Assembly (NCBI RefSeq): GCF_943734655.1
Contig: NC_071353.1
Coordinates: 26,770,501-26,834,500, forward strand
From: Sabethes cyaneus
Lineage: Eukaryota > Arthropoda > Insecta > Diptera > Culicidae
Length of the DNA: 64,000 nt
Reading direction: 5' to 3'
The first letter of the stretch is position 1, and each line of letters starts with the position of its first letter. A program made the translations under genes and the position numbers. This document shows positions 34,215 through 46,003 of the stretch, piece by piece. The notes beneath the pieces were generated by a model, which saw only the letters and a program-made list of their open reading frames with translations, was not told the DNA's origin and made no database searches.

Positions 34215-36232
34215 GATTTAATCCACCTAGTGGTGAAAGGAACCTTTGTTATACGGTCTTACTTGCTATTTGAGATAGAAATCCAGACGTTTTCGGAACA
34301 TAATTCATCTATTGGTCAATGTTGCGTAATGCGTTGGTTTACATAAAATTTTTGAAAATTGAATAAGTTTACAAATTTTGAACAAAATAGGAACACTTTT
34401 AAATTTTGATAGATCCTTTTTTCATGAAATTGCTGAGTAAGGATAAGTAAGTTGTTATTAATTTGAGTAAGTGCAAATAAAAGTAAGTTGTAATAGGAAA
34501 TCTTATTCTTTAACATATACATTGCCTAGTAAAGGTCTAGTTTATAGGTTTTTGAACTATGCATAATTTCCTGTAATGCCATTCTATTTGATTCACATCA
34601 GTAGAGTTCTCTAGAATAATTTTCATCAATTTTTATTAACCTTCGGTTACTCACGCTGTTGTATTTTGTACAACACGTGTAGGTTTTTCAACGCCATATT
34701 GTTATAAAGTTACAAATCGTTGTTTAACTAACGTATATTCTTCAATGAACTTATTCTGAGCAAAATGTCATAATTATTCAATGCATTAATAATTTAAATT
34801 GTTGGGAAAATAGATCAGCATAAACCGCCATCACAGAAACGAAGCAATCAGCAAGCGAGGTGTACCGCAATTGACCCCAAGTGGAATTTTCTCTCGTTTC
34901 TCCATATGGAAAAATGGTGTCTGTATGCAGCAAAACTATCCAATGTAAAATGTTTAAAATGTATCCGTCTGCTGGTAGTCGAGTAATTCGTAGTCAAAAT
35001 TAGGGTATTTTTTATAATCAAAGTTCTACAGTTCCTAAACAAGCAATCATACAGGTATACTGTTTTCAGCAAAGTTGTGTATTTTTACTATTTGTACAAT
35101 TTTGTAGTACATGAAAAAGTCATACAACAATTACAAAAAGAGCAAAAATAGAAAAACTGATTTTACAAATTCATATACAATAAATAAGATTTTTCTATCT
35201 TCGCGGCAGAGATAGAAGGTTACTGTCTTTAGCAAAATATCTTGTAATAATATGCACTATAACTTTGCAGAACACATCAATGTGTTATATTAACACTGAA
35301 GAAAATATTTTATTTATTTCACTTTTAGGGGGATTAATCAAAATTTTAATTCCACCAAACGATAGAGCTTTTAATTTCAAGAAACTCTTCCAAAGATTCG
35401 ATAAACCTAAAACCAAGCTTACCCAGTCAAAACTCTAGTGCACACGTTTTCTTTGGTTTGCGGCTATTGTGCGCGCGAGTAACTGCGTTACAAAAGTTGG
35501 CGCGAGTGTTCGAGGGTTAATATCTTTTGACCGGTAAAACCAATTCTTATGAAATTTTGCATATATATTCGTAGTGTCAAAACCTCTCGTTTGATATTAA
35601 AATAATTGAAATTAGGTAAATTATCTTGGTTAAAATCATTATAAATTTTTGTTAATTTTGGTGTGGTGTATACGGTTGCTCGTAATTTTCAAATTGAACG
35701 TCCAATCAAAAAATCATTCAATAGTGATCTATTAGGATACATTATCTTTCGAATGAGACTAATAGCGCATAAATCGGTTTGGCCATCTCTAAGAAACAGG
35801 CGATAATTATTACCCTGTCAAAACAGGTTTTTTAAGCATAACTTTTAAACTACTTGTTTGTTTTCAATTAAAAATTTCTGAATAATTTAGCTTTAATAAG
35901 AGCTTTCATTTGATACTAAGATTGCTGAAATCGGTCATGTAGTTATAGAGAAACCCGTGTCACGTATTTTTCACATTTTTGCTTATAACTTTTAAACGAA
36001 ACGTCGTATCACGAAGCAACTCAATAGTGATCTACTAGACAATAATACCTTTCAAACAAAAGTAATAGCGAACGATTCGGTTCAGCCATCTCTGAGAAAC
36101 AGGCGATAGAAAAAATCATTATCGACGAACCCTATCGATTGGTATATGTGACTTGGCCCTCCGGGCCTCGGATCAATTTCGTGTTTTTCGACCAATTTTT
36201 AAACCGTTGTTATAGTATAACAAAGGTAAAAA
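34215..36232 (+). mobile_element. R1 dispersed repeat, copy 3 (full length)
   Basis: Begins GATTTAATCCACCTAGTGGT and ends GTATAACAAAGGTAAAAA, about 2.02 kb, colinear with copy 2. The CA microsatellite and the bases around it are deleted at about 36120. The subterminal ACCTTTGTTATAC word at the left is inverted at the right end, where the hairpin has lost two bases relative to the other copies. No coding capacity. Confidence 0.85.
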
Positions 36233-36327
36233 CAATATCGTCGCATAGCAGCAAAGTTGCTCAACTTCCCAACCACAAATGACATAAATAAACGGACTGA
36301 CCAGGGCTGCTTATAGGTTTTTTTCAA

Positions 36328-36541
36328 AAATCTAAAGCAAAACCTTGGGTTTAAACGTCTTTCTAACGATTGACGCTTCTTTATCGACAGACTTCGCAGC
36401 CGGCCATTAGAGTGTAGGACAATTCGGGGGTTAGGGCAACAATCCTACTGACTCTATCTAGCAGCACCTCGCGTTCGAGGTTCGAACATACGACGACTGG
36501 CTTGTTAGTCCAGCATCGTACCTCGAAACTAACAAGGCGGT
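36328..36541 (-). mobile_element. SINE-A copy, minus strand
   Basis: Best-preserved kind of copy: tail AAAGCAAAACCTTGGGTTTA, CTTCTTTATCGACAGACTTC, body with AACAATCCTACTGACTCTAT, then GGTTCGAACATACGACGACT where the box B lies (reverse complement of a GTTCGAACC-like box), and a head ending CATCGTACCTCGAAAC. Pol III-type SINE, non-coding. Confidence 0.88.
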
Positions 36542-36544
36542 TCC

Positions 36545-36805
36545 TTCAAAAATCTGTCAAACACGATAAAAGTTTCTAGCAAAAATCTGGCTCTCAATGG
36601 AGATGCGTTTTCCGAAAAACCTCTTGCTAGTTTTGCTCACAGTAGATGTAAAATTTTGACCGAAATTAGGAGTGATGACCTTTTTGCAAGACGGAGGACC
36701 GAAAATCAGGTATAAATCTGGAAATGTCTGGAAGATTTTGAGCTTTATCTGTTTTCTGTGGGTACAACAGAAAACCTGGCAAAATCCATATTTATCTGGC
36801 ATAAT
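36545..36805. other. Possible decayed MITE with AATCTG words
   Basis: Contains AAAATCTGTCAAACA, AAAAATCTGG, TAAATCTGG and TATCTGTTTTCTGTGG, similar in style to the MITE at 23141-23431. No paired ends or target duplication could be found, so the assignment is weak. Confidence 0.25.
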
Positions 36806-36829
36806 GATTGCTGGCTAGAATGACCAAAC

Positions 36830-37050
36830 TCGTGTTTTTAGTCTTGGGCCTTGAAATGCGGTCAGGCATTAAAATTAATATTTTCTGAAACGGTGGTTCT
36901 ACAATGAAAGGAGGGACGGTAGAGTTTGGAATGAAGGGGAAAGAGCGGGAAGGTTCGCGAGGGGGTAGGTAGCAACACTTAACAAGTAGTCGTTGTGACT
37001 ACTATCTTTTGTCCAATGCTGGAAGGTGCATGGGTCGAAGATTATAAACG
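36830..37050 (-). mobile_element. SINE-D 3' part, minus strand
   Basis: In minus orientation: CACCTTCCAGCATTGGACAA, then AGTCACAACGACTACTTGTT, then CTACCGTCCCTCC and a 3' part with CCTGACCGCATTTCAAGGCC. The same order occurs at 49247-49450, and the first part occurs at the 3' side of the tRNA-like head at 37545-37720. No tRNA head is present in this copy. Confidence 0.7.
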
Positions 37051-37189
37051 GATTTGACACGCACGACTGTTTTTATTTAGTTCTCCGATAGTTTATACAA
37101 TATTGCTGTACAAGGTATTGTAAAATATTGCGTACGCAGTCAGTAATATGAATGTCATCAACATTTAACACCAATTTGAGCTAGACCCT

Positions 37190-37545
37190 GTAAAACCATG
37201 GTGGGCGGTTTTACCCCGGTGGGCGTTGTTACCCCGATTACCCTTATATTTTTTGCTTTGTTGAATGGCAGAAGGAGCAGATAGTTCGTTAATGTGCTCT
37301 ATAACTCTTAGTTTTTTTCTATTTATTCTATGACTTGACCTTGAAATGTGGTGCCTGTACAGTTTCGTCTTCCCGATTAGTAAAAACGAGTTAGATTAAA
37401 ACTTCTCAATTCGGTAGTTCGATTACAATTGATCGAGGAAGAGGCACAATTTGTGTGTTTATAAATAATCCAACCTACCAGATGGTGGAGTTTGAAAGAT
37501 ACGTCGCACGCTTAATAAATGGGGTTGTACAGTCTCGTTTTATCC
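37190..37545. other. Unassigned DNA with a short GC duplication
   Basis: A tandem duplication of GTGGGCGGTTTTACCCCG and GTGGGCGTTGTTACCCCG lies at 37200-37238. The rest is AT-rich and unrecognised. Confidence 0.4.
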
Positions 37546-37740
37546 AGCGCCTCTATGGTTCAAAGGTACATCAGTACCAGCGAGCCACATGCCCTGCGGG
37601 GTGTTGTGGGTTCGAATCCGGTTATAATCCCAGATTATAGCTTGGTTTGACCCATACACCTTCCGGCATTGGACAAAAGGTAGGAGTCACAACGACTACT
37701 TGTTAAGCGGAGCTACCAATAAGCCCCCAAATCTATCAAA
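37545..37740 (+). mobile_element. SINE-D with tRNA-like head
   Basis: TGGTTCAAAGGTACATCAGT (box A area) and GTGGGTTCGAATCCGG (box B, about 37608-37623) give a tRNA-like promoter, followed by a body with CACCTTCCGGCATTGGACAA and AGTCACAACGACTACTTGTT. The last part is shared with 36.9 kb and 49.2 kb. The 3' end is truncated relative to those copies. tRNA-like pairing is incomplete, so it is a SINE and not a tRNA gene. Confidence 0.75.
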
Positions 37741-37794
37741 ATTTAGTAGTAATTGGATAACCACAAGTTAGAGCGTTACTCTTAATACTCATCT

Positions 37795-37945
37795 GTTTTG
37801 GTTCGAATTACCAAATACAATTTAAGATCGTCGGCATATACCTATTTGTGCCAGTTGCTGGTACTAACAAGTGACGTAGTTAAATAACAGCAGTCACTTG
37901 TTGCAAAAGGGTCCCATATTGCTTCCCTGCGGAACCGCTGAATCT
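37795..37945 (-). pseudogene. RT relic: motif B to motif C
   Basis: On the minus strand, SAVPQGSNMGP (37914-37945) is a motif-B block and, after damaged sequence, a YADDLK-like motif C is encoded near 37830-37845 (the plus strand reads TTTAAGATCGTCGGCATATA). Stops and shifts lie between them. The relic is cut at its upstream side by a 650-bp insertion that duplicated 20 bp of it. Confidence 0.7.
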
Positions 37946-38598
37946 ATCTAATCTAATCTAATCTCACACTAACGCAGCCAATTCTGGAAGGCATCCTGGA
38001 AAATGACGATTACTTGAATCAGTCATTTTTCTTGTCAACGGCCAGGCCAACTGCGCAGCATGTACCGCAGAGAGAATTCCAAGGAATCAAGTGGAACTAG
38101 AAAAAATACCTAATTCCATCAAACTCCTTGAAATCAAGGGAAGGAAGAAAGCGTGGACCTCCCGTACCAAACGCTTCCCATATACATAGATAATGATTTA
38201 TTTACAGTCGTTGGGAGTATCTTTGCTAATAAGGGTTAAGTGATACTCCGGACCCTCAGGGATGAACTAATGGCATTTAGACCAGAAGCCAGGCTGCAAT
38301 TGGCCAAGGATATAGCGCCTTATTTCGCTCTCTGAAAATAGATTAGTTTACCAAAAAATTAGTATAAATCATATAATACTTGAAATTAAAGTCGTGTGGT
38401 TTAATGGTTGCCTAAAACTACATTTGTAAGGTTAGGAACTGAAAACCGCACGACCCCGCACCTCCTAGCTTGGCTACTCAATTATACAAATTGAAGTATT
38501 TCCAGGTATGGCCACGTGGAGGCGCTAGGTAGGGGCTTGGGATGGCTAGAGCTATGTTGGGCGCTTCTTCCTAGTTGCCTTCCCCATTTCATACCCAA
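37946..38598 (-). mobile_element. 650-bp insertion with 20-bp direct repeats and TTAGA tail
   Basis: CCTGCGGAACCGCTGAATCT occurs at 37926-37945 and again at 38599-38618 and is part of the interrupted RT relic. In minus orientation the insert ends in repeated TTAGA (GATTAGATTAGATTAGAT), then meets the duplicated site. No TIRs. A long target duplication plus a simple-repeat tail is what a 5'-truncated non-LTR insertion leaves. The insert contains no readable protein; it may be 3' untranslated sequence. Confidence 0.75.
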
Positions 38599-38618
38599 CC
38601 TGCGGAACCGCTGAATCT

Positions 38619-40573
38619 TCTATACCTATAAAGAAGGATTTCTGTCTGTCTGTCTGTCTGTCTGTCTGTCCTGTGTTCCTTATAGAAGCAAAAACTACTG
38701 AACCAATCGGCGTGAAAATTTGCATGTAGAGGTTTTTGGGGCCAGGAAAGGTTTTAGTGATGGTTAGAGACCCCTCCCCCCACTAAGAAGGGGGGCTCCC
38801 ATACAAATGAAACACAAATTTCCTCATAACTCGAGAACTAATCAAGCAAATAGAACCAAATTTGGCATGTGGGTGTTTTCGGTGACAAGAATTTATTCTA
38901 TGGTAAATTGAGACCCCTCCCTCTTTATAAGGGGAATTGTAACTCCTCTCCCCTTTAAGAGGGGGGGCTTCCATACAAATTTCCTCATAACTCGAGAACT
39001 AATCAAGCAAATGGAACCAAATTTGGCATGTGAAGGTTTTCGAGGGCAGGAAAATTTTCTACGGTGAATTAGGACCCCTCCCCACTCTAAGAGGGGGGGG
39101 CTCCTGTACAAATGAAATACAAATTTCCTCCTAACTCGAGAACTAATCAAGCAAATAGAACAACATTTGGCATGTGGGTGTTTTTTTTGGTGACAAGAAT
39201 TTATTCTATGGTGAATTGAGACCCCTCCCCTCTTTATAAGAGGGATTATAACTCCTCTCCCCTTCAAGAGGGGGGGGGCTTCCATACAAATTTCCTCATA
39301 ACTCGAGAACTAATCAAGCAAATGCAACCAAGTTTGGCATGTGAAGGTTTTCGAGAGCAAGAACATTTTCTATAGTGAATTAGGACCCCTCCCCACTTTA
39401 AGAGGAGGGGCTCCTGTACAAATGAAATACAAATTTCATCATAACTCGAGAACTAATCAAGCGAATTGAACCAAATTTGGCATATGTGTGTTTTTGGAGA
39501 CAATTTTTTTTTTCAATGATGAATTGGGACCCCTCCCCACTTTAGGAGGGGGGGTCCTATACAAACGAAATACAAATTTCCTCATAACTCGAGAACTAAT
39601 CCAGCAAATGGAACCAAATTTGGCGTGTCGGTGTTTTTGGAGGCAAAAATTTTTTTCTGTGATGAATTAGGACCTCTTGCCACATTAGGAGGGGGGCTCC
39701 AATACAAATGAAATACAAATTTCCCCATAACTCGAGAACTAATCAAGCAAATAGAACCAAATTCGGCATGTGGAGGTTTTTGGAGGCAAAAATATTTTCT
39801 ACGGTGAATTAGGATCCTTCCACACTTCAAGAGGGGGGGCTTCTACACAAATGAAATACAAATTTCCTCATAATTCGAGAACTAATCAAGCAAATGGAAC
39901 CATATTTGGCATGTGGGTGTTTTTGGAGGCAACCATTTTTCCCATTATGAATTAGGACTTCTTACCTTTTTAGGAGGGGGGGGGGGCTCCCATTCAAACG
40001 AAATACAAATTTGCTCATAACTTTAGAACTAATCAAGCAAATGGAACCAAATTTGGCATGTGAGAGTTTTAGATGGCAGAATTTTTTTTCTGTGGTGTAT
40101 TACGACCCCTTTCCCTTTTAAGAGGGTGGGCTCCCATACAAATGAAATACAAATTTCCTTATAATTTGAGTACTAATCAAGCAAATGGAACCAAATTTAG
40201 CATGTAGGAGATTTTTGAGTCTTGAATTTATTTTATGATAGTTAGAGACCTCTCACCCCTGTGGTAGGGGGATATGGACTCTCATACAAATAAAACAGAA
40301 ATTTTTGCGAAACTCAAAAACTAATCCTACTCGAGAAATTCGAGACTCTTCCATAAAACATTAATCAATAACAAGACCACAAAAACTATCTATAGTAACA
40401 CTAGATCATTCAGGACGAGCCGGTCGCGAGTGTTGCCGGTGACCCGCCGTCGGAAGCGCCGCCCACTGGGGGGCTTGCAAAACTCGAGATAGTGACAAAG
40501 ATCATCCGAGATTCATGATTTATGTACAACACAGGTTAATTTGTGGCAATACGAAGTTTGTCGGGTCAGCTAG
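38619..40573 (+). mobile_element. ~1.95-kb element with 11 tandem 145-bp units
   Basis: Starts TCTATACCTATAAAGAAGGA, followed by a (CTGT)n run (38640-38669), then eleven units, then a unique 3' part (40320-40573) ending GGGTCAGCTAG just before TT. Each unit holds AACTCGAGAACTAATCAAGC; the eleven copies of that word lie near 38836, 38996, 39141, 39308, 39451, 39595, 39736, 39880, 40026, 40172 and 40318. Units also carry a variable G-run/C-run (GACCCCTCCCC ... GAGGGGGG). Short microsatellite after the 5' end, tandem core and a CTAG end with no TIRs resemble Helentron/DINE-type non-autonomous Helitrons; this is inference. No coding. Confidence 0.75.
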
Positions 40574-41430
40574 TTATTAATAAATTAAGAAAATCGGAGT
40601 GCGGAGGTTAAGTTTAGCTGCAGTTAAGTTCCAGCCGAATGAATATGTTATATAGATCTGTTGACCATTTTGCAAATGTAGGTTTTTCTGGCTCCCGCTG
40701 GTTTTTTCCTGCATTCTTAATTGTAATTTACGTTATCAATGTTTAAATTATTTTCATGTTTTGTAAATTATTTTTTCGTTTTGTATGTGAAACCCTTCAA
40801 AGGAACTAAGTTCCACTGGGTTCTTACTTCGTTGTTAATTGTTGTTAATTAAATCTCCGCGTTTTTCGTTTAAGTTTTTCTTTTGTAAGTGTCTACTACC
40901 AGGGGGCACTTTCTGAGCTCTTTGGTGTGGGGGTCAGTGGAGGATTAAAAAAAAAAAGAAAATCCAAATACAGTATATCGGAATACCATTGGGATCCACC
41001 GAATGCGTTCTTGACGCATTCTTGACGCTTATTTTGAATAAAGTATAGCATAATCGTGCCTTCAAAAAATCATAAAAAAAGTTTATTGTGATAAATAATA
41101 ATTTGTGGAGTGAAATATTTAAAAACTTTTCACGAAAATTGAATATAAATAACATGATTAATTTTATATTATGTGTTGTGGTAGGGTAATGGGTTTATGA
41201 TAGTTAAAGGATAACTTATCTAGTCATTTTTACCATGAACCTTTTTAAGATTATCGAAAAAAAAGTTTCAAAATTTTTCATATCAACAATTTATGATGGT
41301 CTCAATAATCAAATGCATTATGCTCTTAAAAATAGTGCTGCAAATTTCTCTTCATCCGATATAATTTAGTAATGCATCACATGGCAGAAACACCGGCAAA
41401 ATCCCGAAAAGGGTGTCACTAAAAGCAATT
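40574..41430. other. AT-rich unassigned DNA
   Basis: Repeated words around 40730-40800 (TTTTGTAAATTATTTT) but no element ends and no gene. A GTTGTTAATT duplication lies at 40831-40850. Confidence 0.35.
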
Positions 41431-43930
41431 AAGCCAAATTGAGGTAAGTGACCGCGCTAGTTCCAGCGACTGAGCAGGAGCTGCTATTGTTCGGCTCAAG
41501 TGCTATCGCATTGTAGCAAGATGTTTTCTCGTTTGCTGCGCAGCACAGTGACACGGTGGCGGCGGTGTTGGCAACGGCAGGCCGACGTGGCGGTAGAAAA
41601 AGAAAGATGTCCCCAATTCATAAAAAAAATGCTTTTATTCGGTAGCACCGAAGCGCGAATGCATTGTTAGCGGCGAGCACCATAGCCGTGGCTGCCGTAG
41701 TTGTCACCGTCGAGCCGTCGTAAATTTGCATAGTAAACCACCAGACGTCACATCACTTACTATAAGTGACATCACTATTTTTTGTCTTTCTTTTTCCAAG
41801 TGTGCTCCCCGCGTATGGGAAAAGCATCACGTGTGATGAGCGTCAACATCAAAGCACTGGTGAGCGCAGCCTGGAAATAGTTGTAATTTCCACTACTCTC
41901 CGCTGAAGTGGGTGGCTAGGTGGCTGTTTTTCACGCCCACCATCACCACCACCACCACCGCCGCTAGCATTAACGCGCAGACGACGCCGACGACGATGCC
42001 GTCTGCCACGGTTTGAATGACGACTGCCGAGCGCGTGATTCGCGCTCAAAGAGCATAATAGACGAGCGCACACTTCAACAATATACCTCCATGGAGCCGT
42101 GTAACGCGTTATGTTCGAGTGCTCGTCGCTTCAGTGTTTTATAGTCGACACTCTTTTTGTCATTTAGTGTAGCGTGCATGTATTTACCTCCACGGTACCG
42201 TTTTTATTCCAATCTGCCTTGCGCGCTTAGGCCGTCTCTCTTGTAGGACTCGTAACGATGACTAGTGGCCTATTGTTGTTGTGAACGACAGGAGGTGTAC
42301 GTGGTTAGGCGAGTAGACAACGATCATTCCCTCTGTATTCAACGCCCGTCAATGAAGAAGAAAATGCGCATACGTGCCTCCGCTAAGGTGGGAAAACTTA
42401 TGAATGTTGGCAACTCCGTCAGCGGAAATATGAGTAGTGTCAGTTTTCTTAACCTATTGAGAACTGAGAATAGTGTAGAATGACTATATTTTTTCACTAA
42501 ACTAGGGATTAACATTGGAGAAATGCAGCAAACCCTGCTTATGTTTTGTTACATTTTTTTTGCAGTAGAGTTGAGTGGGCGTGACAAATTGGAAAATTGT
42601 ACAACCCTATCCGTTGTATCGTTCTGCAGTAGCAGCGTGGCAGATAATTTTGTAGTCCCGTAAGTCTGGATCCCAGAAGTGGATCCCATTGACACTGTAG
42701 AGGACAAAACGTGCCAAAAGTAACACCTAGCCCTAATACTAGACGGTTCTTCTACGGTTTCGCGTGACAAACTGCACAGGAGGACGACGAACGCATGAAG
42801 AATGTCTTTTTAATTCTGTAGACGCCTCGGTTCGTCACTTGCATTCCTTTCGTGTCATTATGCCACTGAAGGGCCGATCTTTTTGTGTTGCAAAAAAATT
42901 GAAAAAAAAACAGGCTTGTTCAACGACGATGGGGCACCCTGAAAACCGGCATCACATTTGCGCGCCATAGAACTTTCCGTCCGTTAGACAGCGGAAGGAA
43001 CACGCGAAAACTAACCGTCAAATGAAGTCGAATGACAAAAACGGGCCAAATGGCCCGTTCGTTGTCTTGTGTCGGGACGTGACGGGCGCACTTTTACGAC
43101 GATTGTTTTACGTTGCGGTCCGATGCCCGGCAGGCTCGCTCACGGACGACGGACGACGGTGGGTGCAGTTAATGTAATTATTTAATTAAAATTTTTAATG
43201 TGCATCAAGTCTCCGATTCTTCCAGGCCCAGACAGTTTCGTTTGAAGTTTTTTCCCCTTCTTTTGCTTCTTTTCTTTGTGTGTGCTATGCTGTGTTGATC
43301 TGCTAGTATTTGCCGCGCTTTGAGCCGCTGCTGCTGCTGTAATTATGCGACTACAGAGCGCAGTGCGTACATTGCGGCATACAAGTTGCAGTGCACTTTC
43401 CCCATGAGAACCGTGTTACTAGTTAGAACTGGCTGGTAACACTCTAATGAAGTAAATAAATTTCAACAGCTACAGTAAGTTAGTTTCAATGCAAAGTAAT
43501 TATAATCATCTATGCTTAGACGGTTTCTAGTGAATTTAGCGTGTATTCATATAGTATAGTAACGTCAACGTCTATTCAGCAGACGGAAAAATTACGGTAG
43601 AGGGAAGGTAATGAAACATTAGGTTTCCATGGACAGTTTTCAAAGAGGGATATTATGACAAGTAAAGAAAGTAAACTGGCAGTGGTGAGAGGTCAAACGA
43701 AGAGTAGATTCAATTCAGTGGGATAGACAGCTATTACTATGTTGCAAGATAAAGAGCGAAACACACTTAGGCGGGATTTGAACCCAATTAGTTGAACAGA
43801 GTTTTTCAGTGTTGTAACAATTTATTAATCTGAATAACATGGAATTCCATCCTGAAAATTAAATTTTTTTCAATTTTTCGACCAGAATGTAGCATATTTT
43901 TATCAGAAATCACGAAAAAGCACATAAAAG
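41431..43930. other. GC-richer single-copy island
   Basis: Includes CACCAC (41937-41960) and GACGACGCC runs, and near 43160-43200 an AT-rich block with TTAATTAA-type words between GC-rich flanks. Small frames (under 85 codons) overlap on both strands. A box-B-like TTGAACCC at 43783-43790 (minus strand) suggests a decayed SINE end around 43700-43800. No gene is supported; untranslated or regulatory sequence is possible. Confidence 0.35.
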
Positions 43931-44136
43931 CAAAGCCGTGGGATTAAACATCCTTTCTAAGACTTGACCCTTCTTTATCGACAGACTTCACAGCTGGCTA
44001 TTAGAGTATAGAGACAATTACGGGGCTAGTGCAAAAATTCTACTGACTCTATCTAGCAGCATGGCCTAGCCGAGATTCGAACGTACGACGACTGGTTTGT
44101 TAGACCAGCATCGTACCTCGAAACCGACTAAGCGGC
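43931..44136 (-). mobile_element. SINE-A copy, minus strand
   Basis: Tail AAAGCAAAGCCGTGGGATTA, CTTCTTTATCGACAGACTTC, body TTCTACTGACTCTATCTAGC and head with GAGATTCGAACGTACGACGA (box B complement TTCGAATCTC) ending ATCGTACCTCGAAACCGACT. Same family and layout as 36328-36541. Confidence 0.88.
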
Positions 44137-44854
44137 TAAAAAAGCACATCAATATAGCTCATTTTAGCCTTAGAACTAGATATGTCAGTTTTTGATTTCT
44201 TCATACATGAATAAAAAGTACGCTGAATAAGCGGTTGTCTGTAATGCGACGGAAGAGGGATTTCAACGATTTGATTCCAGCTTCCCAGATTCCGCCAAAG
44301 TGTGGAGATCAGGCCGGAATATAACGGAATTCACTTTCACTTTCAATGCAGTTCAAAACACACACTGACGAAACATGCAAGCGAAGCAAAAATCGTGCTG
44401 GTCAGAATAATGAATAAGAACACAATTGAATTTAGAGCAAAATTTTTATCATTCCTTTCCCGACAGTAAACGAGCCACATTTGCCCTAGATTTAATGCCA
44501 AATCACCATCAATCTACCGTAAACGCTATGGCGGCTATGGTAACTTTCGCCCAGTTTCGTTTGATTTCGGTAAACATGAAATTTCATGAAATCTCGTACG
44601 GCCTTATGAACAAGCACACTGTTCTGGCTGCAAAAACTGACCTAACACTGCGGTGCGGTTAGAATTAATAAAGTATTATATTAAAATTGAAAGTTTAATT
44701 AGATTTAGACTGCATATTACTGTAATGACTTGATTTTGTCAGCTCCATGTTGAATTTCGGGCTGACAAAATCGGAAATTTGGTTGTTTTCGAGGGTAGAC
44801 ATAATCGGGAGCTGATATAATCGGAACATTACCTTATTTCAACTAAGAATTAAT
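44137..44854. other. Unassigned DNA; GCTGACAAAATCGG repeats
   Basis: Around 44738-44830 the words GATTTTGTCAGCTCC, GGGCTGACAAAATCGGAA and GAGCTGATATAATCGGAAC occur in both orientations, probably the end of a small inverted-repeat element without a clear partner. The rest, including a 78-codon frame at 44426-44662, is unrecognised. Confidence 0.35.
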
Positions 44855-45530
44855 CTAAAACTAGATTTTGTTTAAATTTAAACCAGACAAGGACTGAAAT
44901 TGATTTGAACTTAAACCAGGACTACCAATTGGTATTGGACCTAGACTTGAAATTAAACTTGAAATTATATTTGAATTTGGACAGCAAAATGGACATTAAA
45001 TCAAACTCCAAATAGGACTTCAAACTGAATTTCAAAATGGCCTTGAAGTTGTACCTGAAATTGGACTCACTTGAAACTAAAGATAAAATTGGACTTGCAT
45101 TTCAACTTGAATTCGGATCAAGTATGAAACTAGATTTAAAATTTGACTACAAAATGAATTTCAAATTGAACTTTCTTTCGGCATTAAACTGGAGAATAAG
45201 TTAGACATCAAATTGGACATTAAATCAAATTGGGTTTAAAATGGAATTTAAATTAGATTTGGAAGGAGACTTGAAATTGGAATCGAATTTGGACCTAAAA
45301 TTAGAGTTGAAAATAGATTTGCATTTGAATTTGAAATTAGGTTTAAAAGTGTATTTGAAATTGAACTCCGATTTGGACTACATTAACTTGGACTTCATCT
45401 TGGACTTCAAGGTGGACTTGAAAATGGATTTAAAATTGGACTTCAAATCAGATTCGAAACTGCACTTGAGATTGGACCCCGGAATAGACTTCAAAAACGG
45501 ACTTTGAACTGAACTTCAATTTAGAATGCA
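44855..45530 (+). repeat. Degenerate 12-bp minisatellite, block 1
   Basis: Loose repeats of the type TTGGACTTGAAA (with ATTAAA, TTTGAA and CTTGAA variants). An 88-codon frame (45241-45507) of alternating Leu-Asp-Leu-Lys is a by-product. Same family and strand as blocks at 46590, 48200 and 49455. Confidence 0.8.
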
Positions 45531-45544
45531 AATTGAATTTCGTG

Positions 45545-46000
45545 TTTAAATATTTATTTCAAAAATTTGGAGTGCCCCAAGGTAGCAACTTGGGACTCGT
45601 TGCTTTTAAGTTAGTTTACGACGATGACCTGAAACTGTTTGCTATGATAGGTAATGGAGGTAACTGCCGCCGCATGCAAGATTTGAACATCAATCTATTT
45701 GCTGGACGATGCAGACTGAATTGGCTTGTAATAAGTAGTGTCTAACGTGAAGTTATGAGCTTTCATCGGTTTAAAAACGGATTAATTGCTTCAATTATAC
45801 TATCGACGGTAGGGGACTACGCAGAGTGGATCAAGTTAGCGACCTTGGTATCTTGAAGGACTCTAAATTGACGTTCAATTTACACTGTGAATCAATTATT
45901 TGTAAGGAATCTCAGCAACTTAGATTTATTCAGTTATTAGTTTTAGATTTATTGCTAAGATTGGGCACAATTTTAGAGATGTACACTGCCTTAAAGCATT
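45545..46000 (+). pseudogene. RT relic: motif B to thumb
   Basis: Plus-strand pieces in order: FGVPQGSNLGLVAF (45566-45606, motif B), YDDDLKLFAMIG (45616-45650, motif C with the usual YADD changed to YDDD), LNINLFAGRCRLNWL (45685-45727), then DQVSDLGILKDSKLTFNLH (45829-45885). The order and spacing match the RT frame at 29.6-30.8 kb, though this copy is far more decayed, with a large gap between motifs B and C and several shifts. It follows minisatellite block 1 directly and ends at a DD37E element. Confidence 0.75.
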
Positions 46001-46003
46001 GTA

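Noticed and set aside
37555..37640. tRNA gene
   Set aside because: Same reason: only promoter boxes are conserved and the sequence continues into the SINE-D body shared with other copies.
38780..40330. Regularly spaced repeats as a CRISPR array
   Set aside because: Units are about 145 bp and contiguous with no unique spacers, and the context is a eukaryotic transposon.
43700..43800. Additional SINE on the minus strand
   Set aside because: Only a box-B-like TTGAACCC could be seen; no box A, body or second copy was found.
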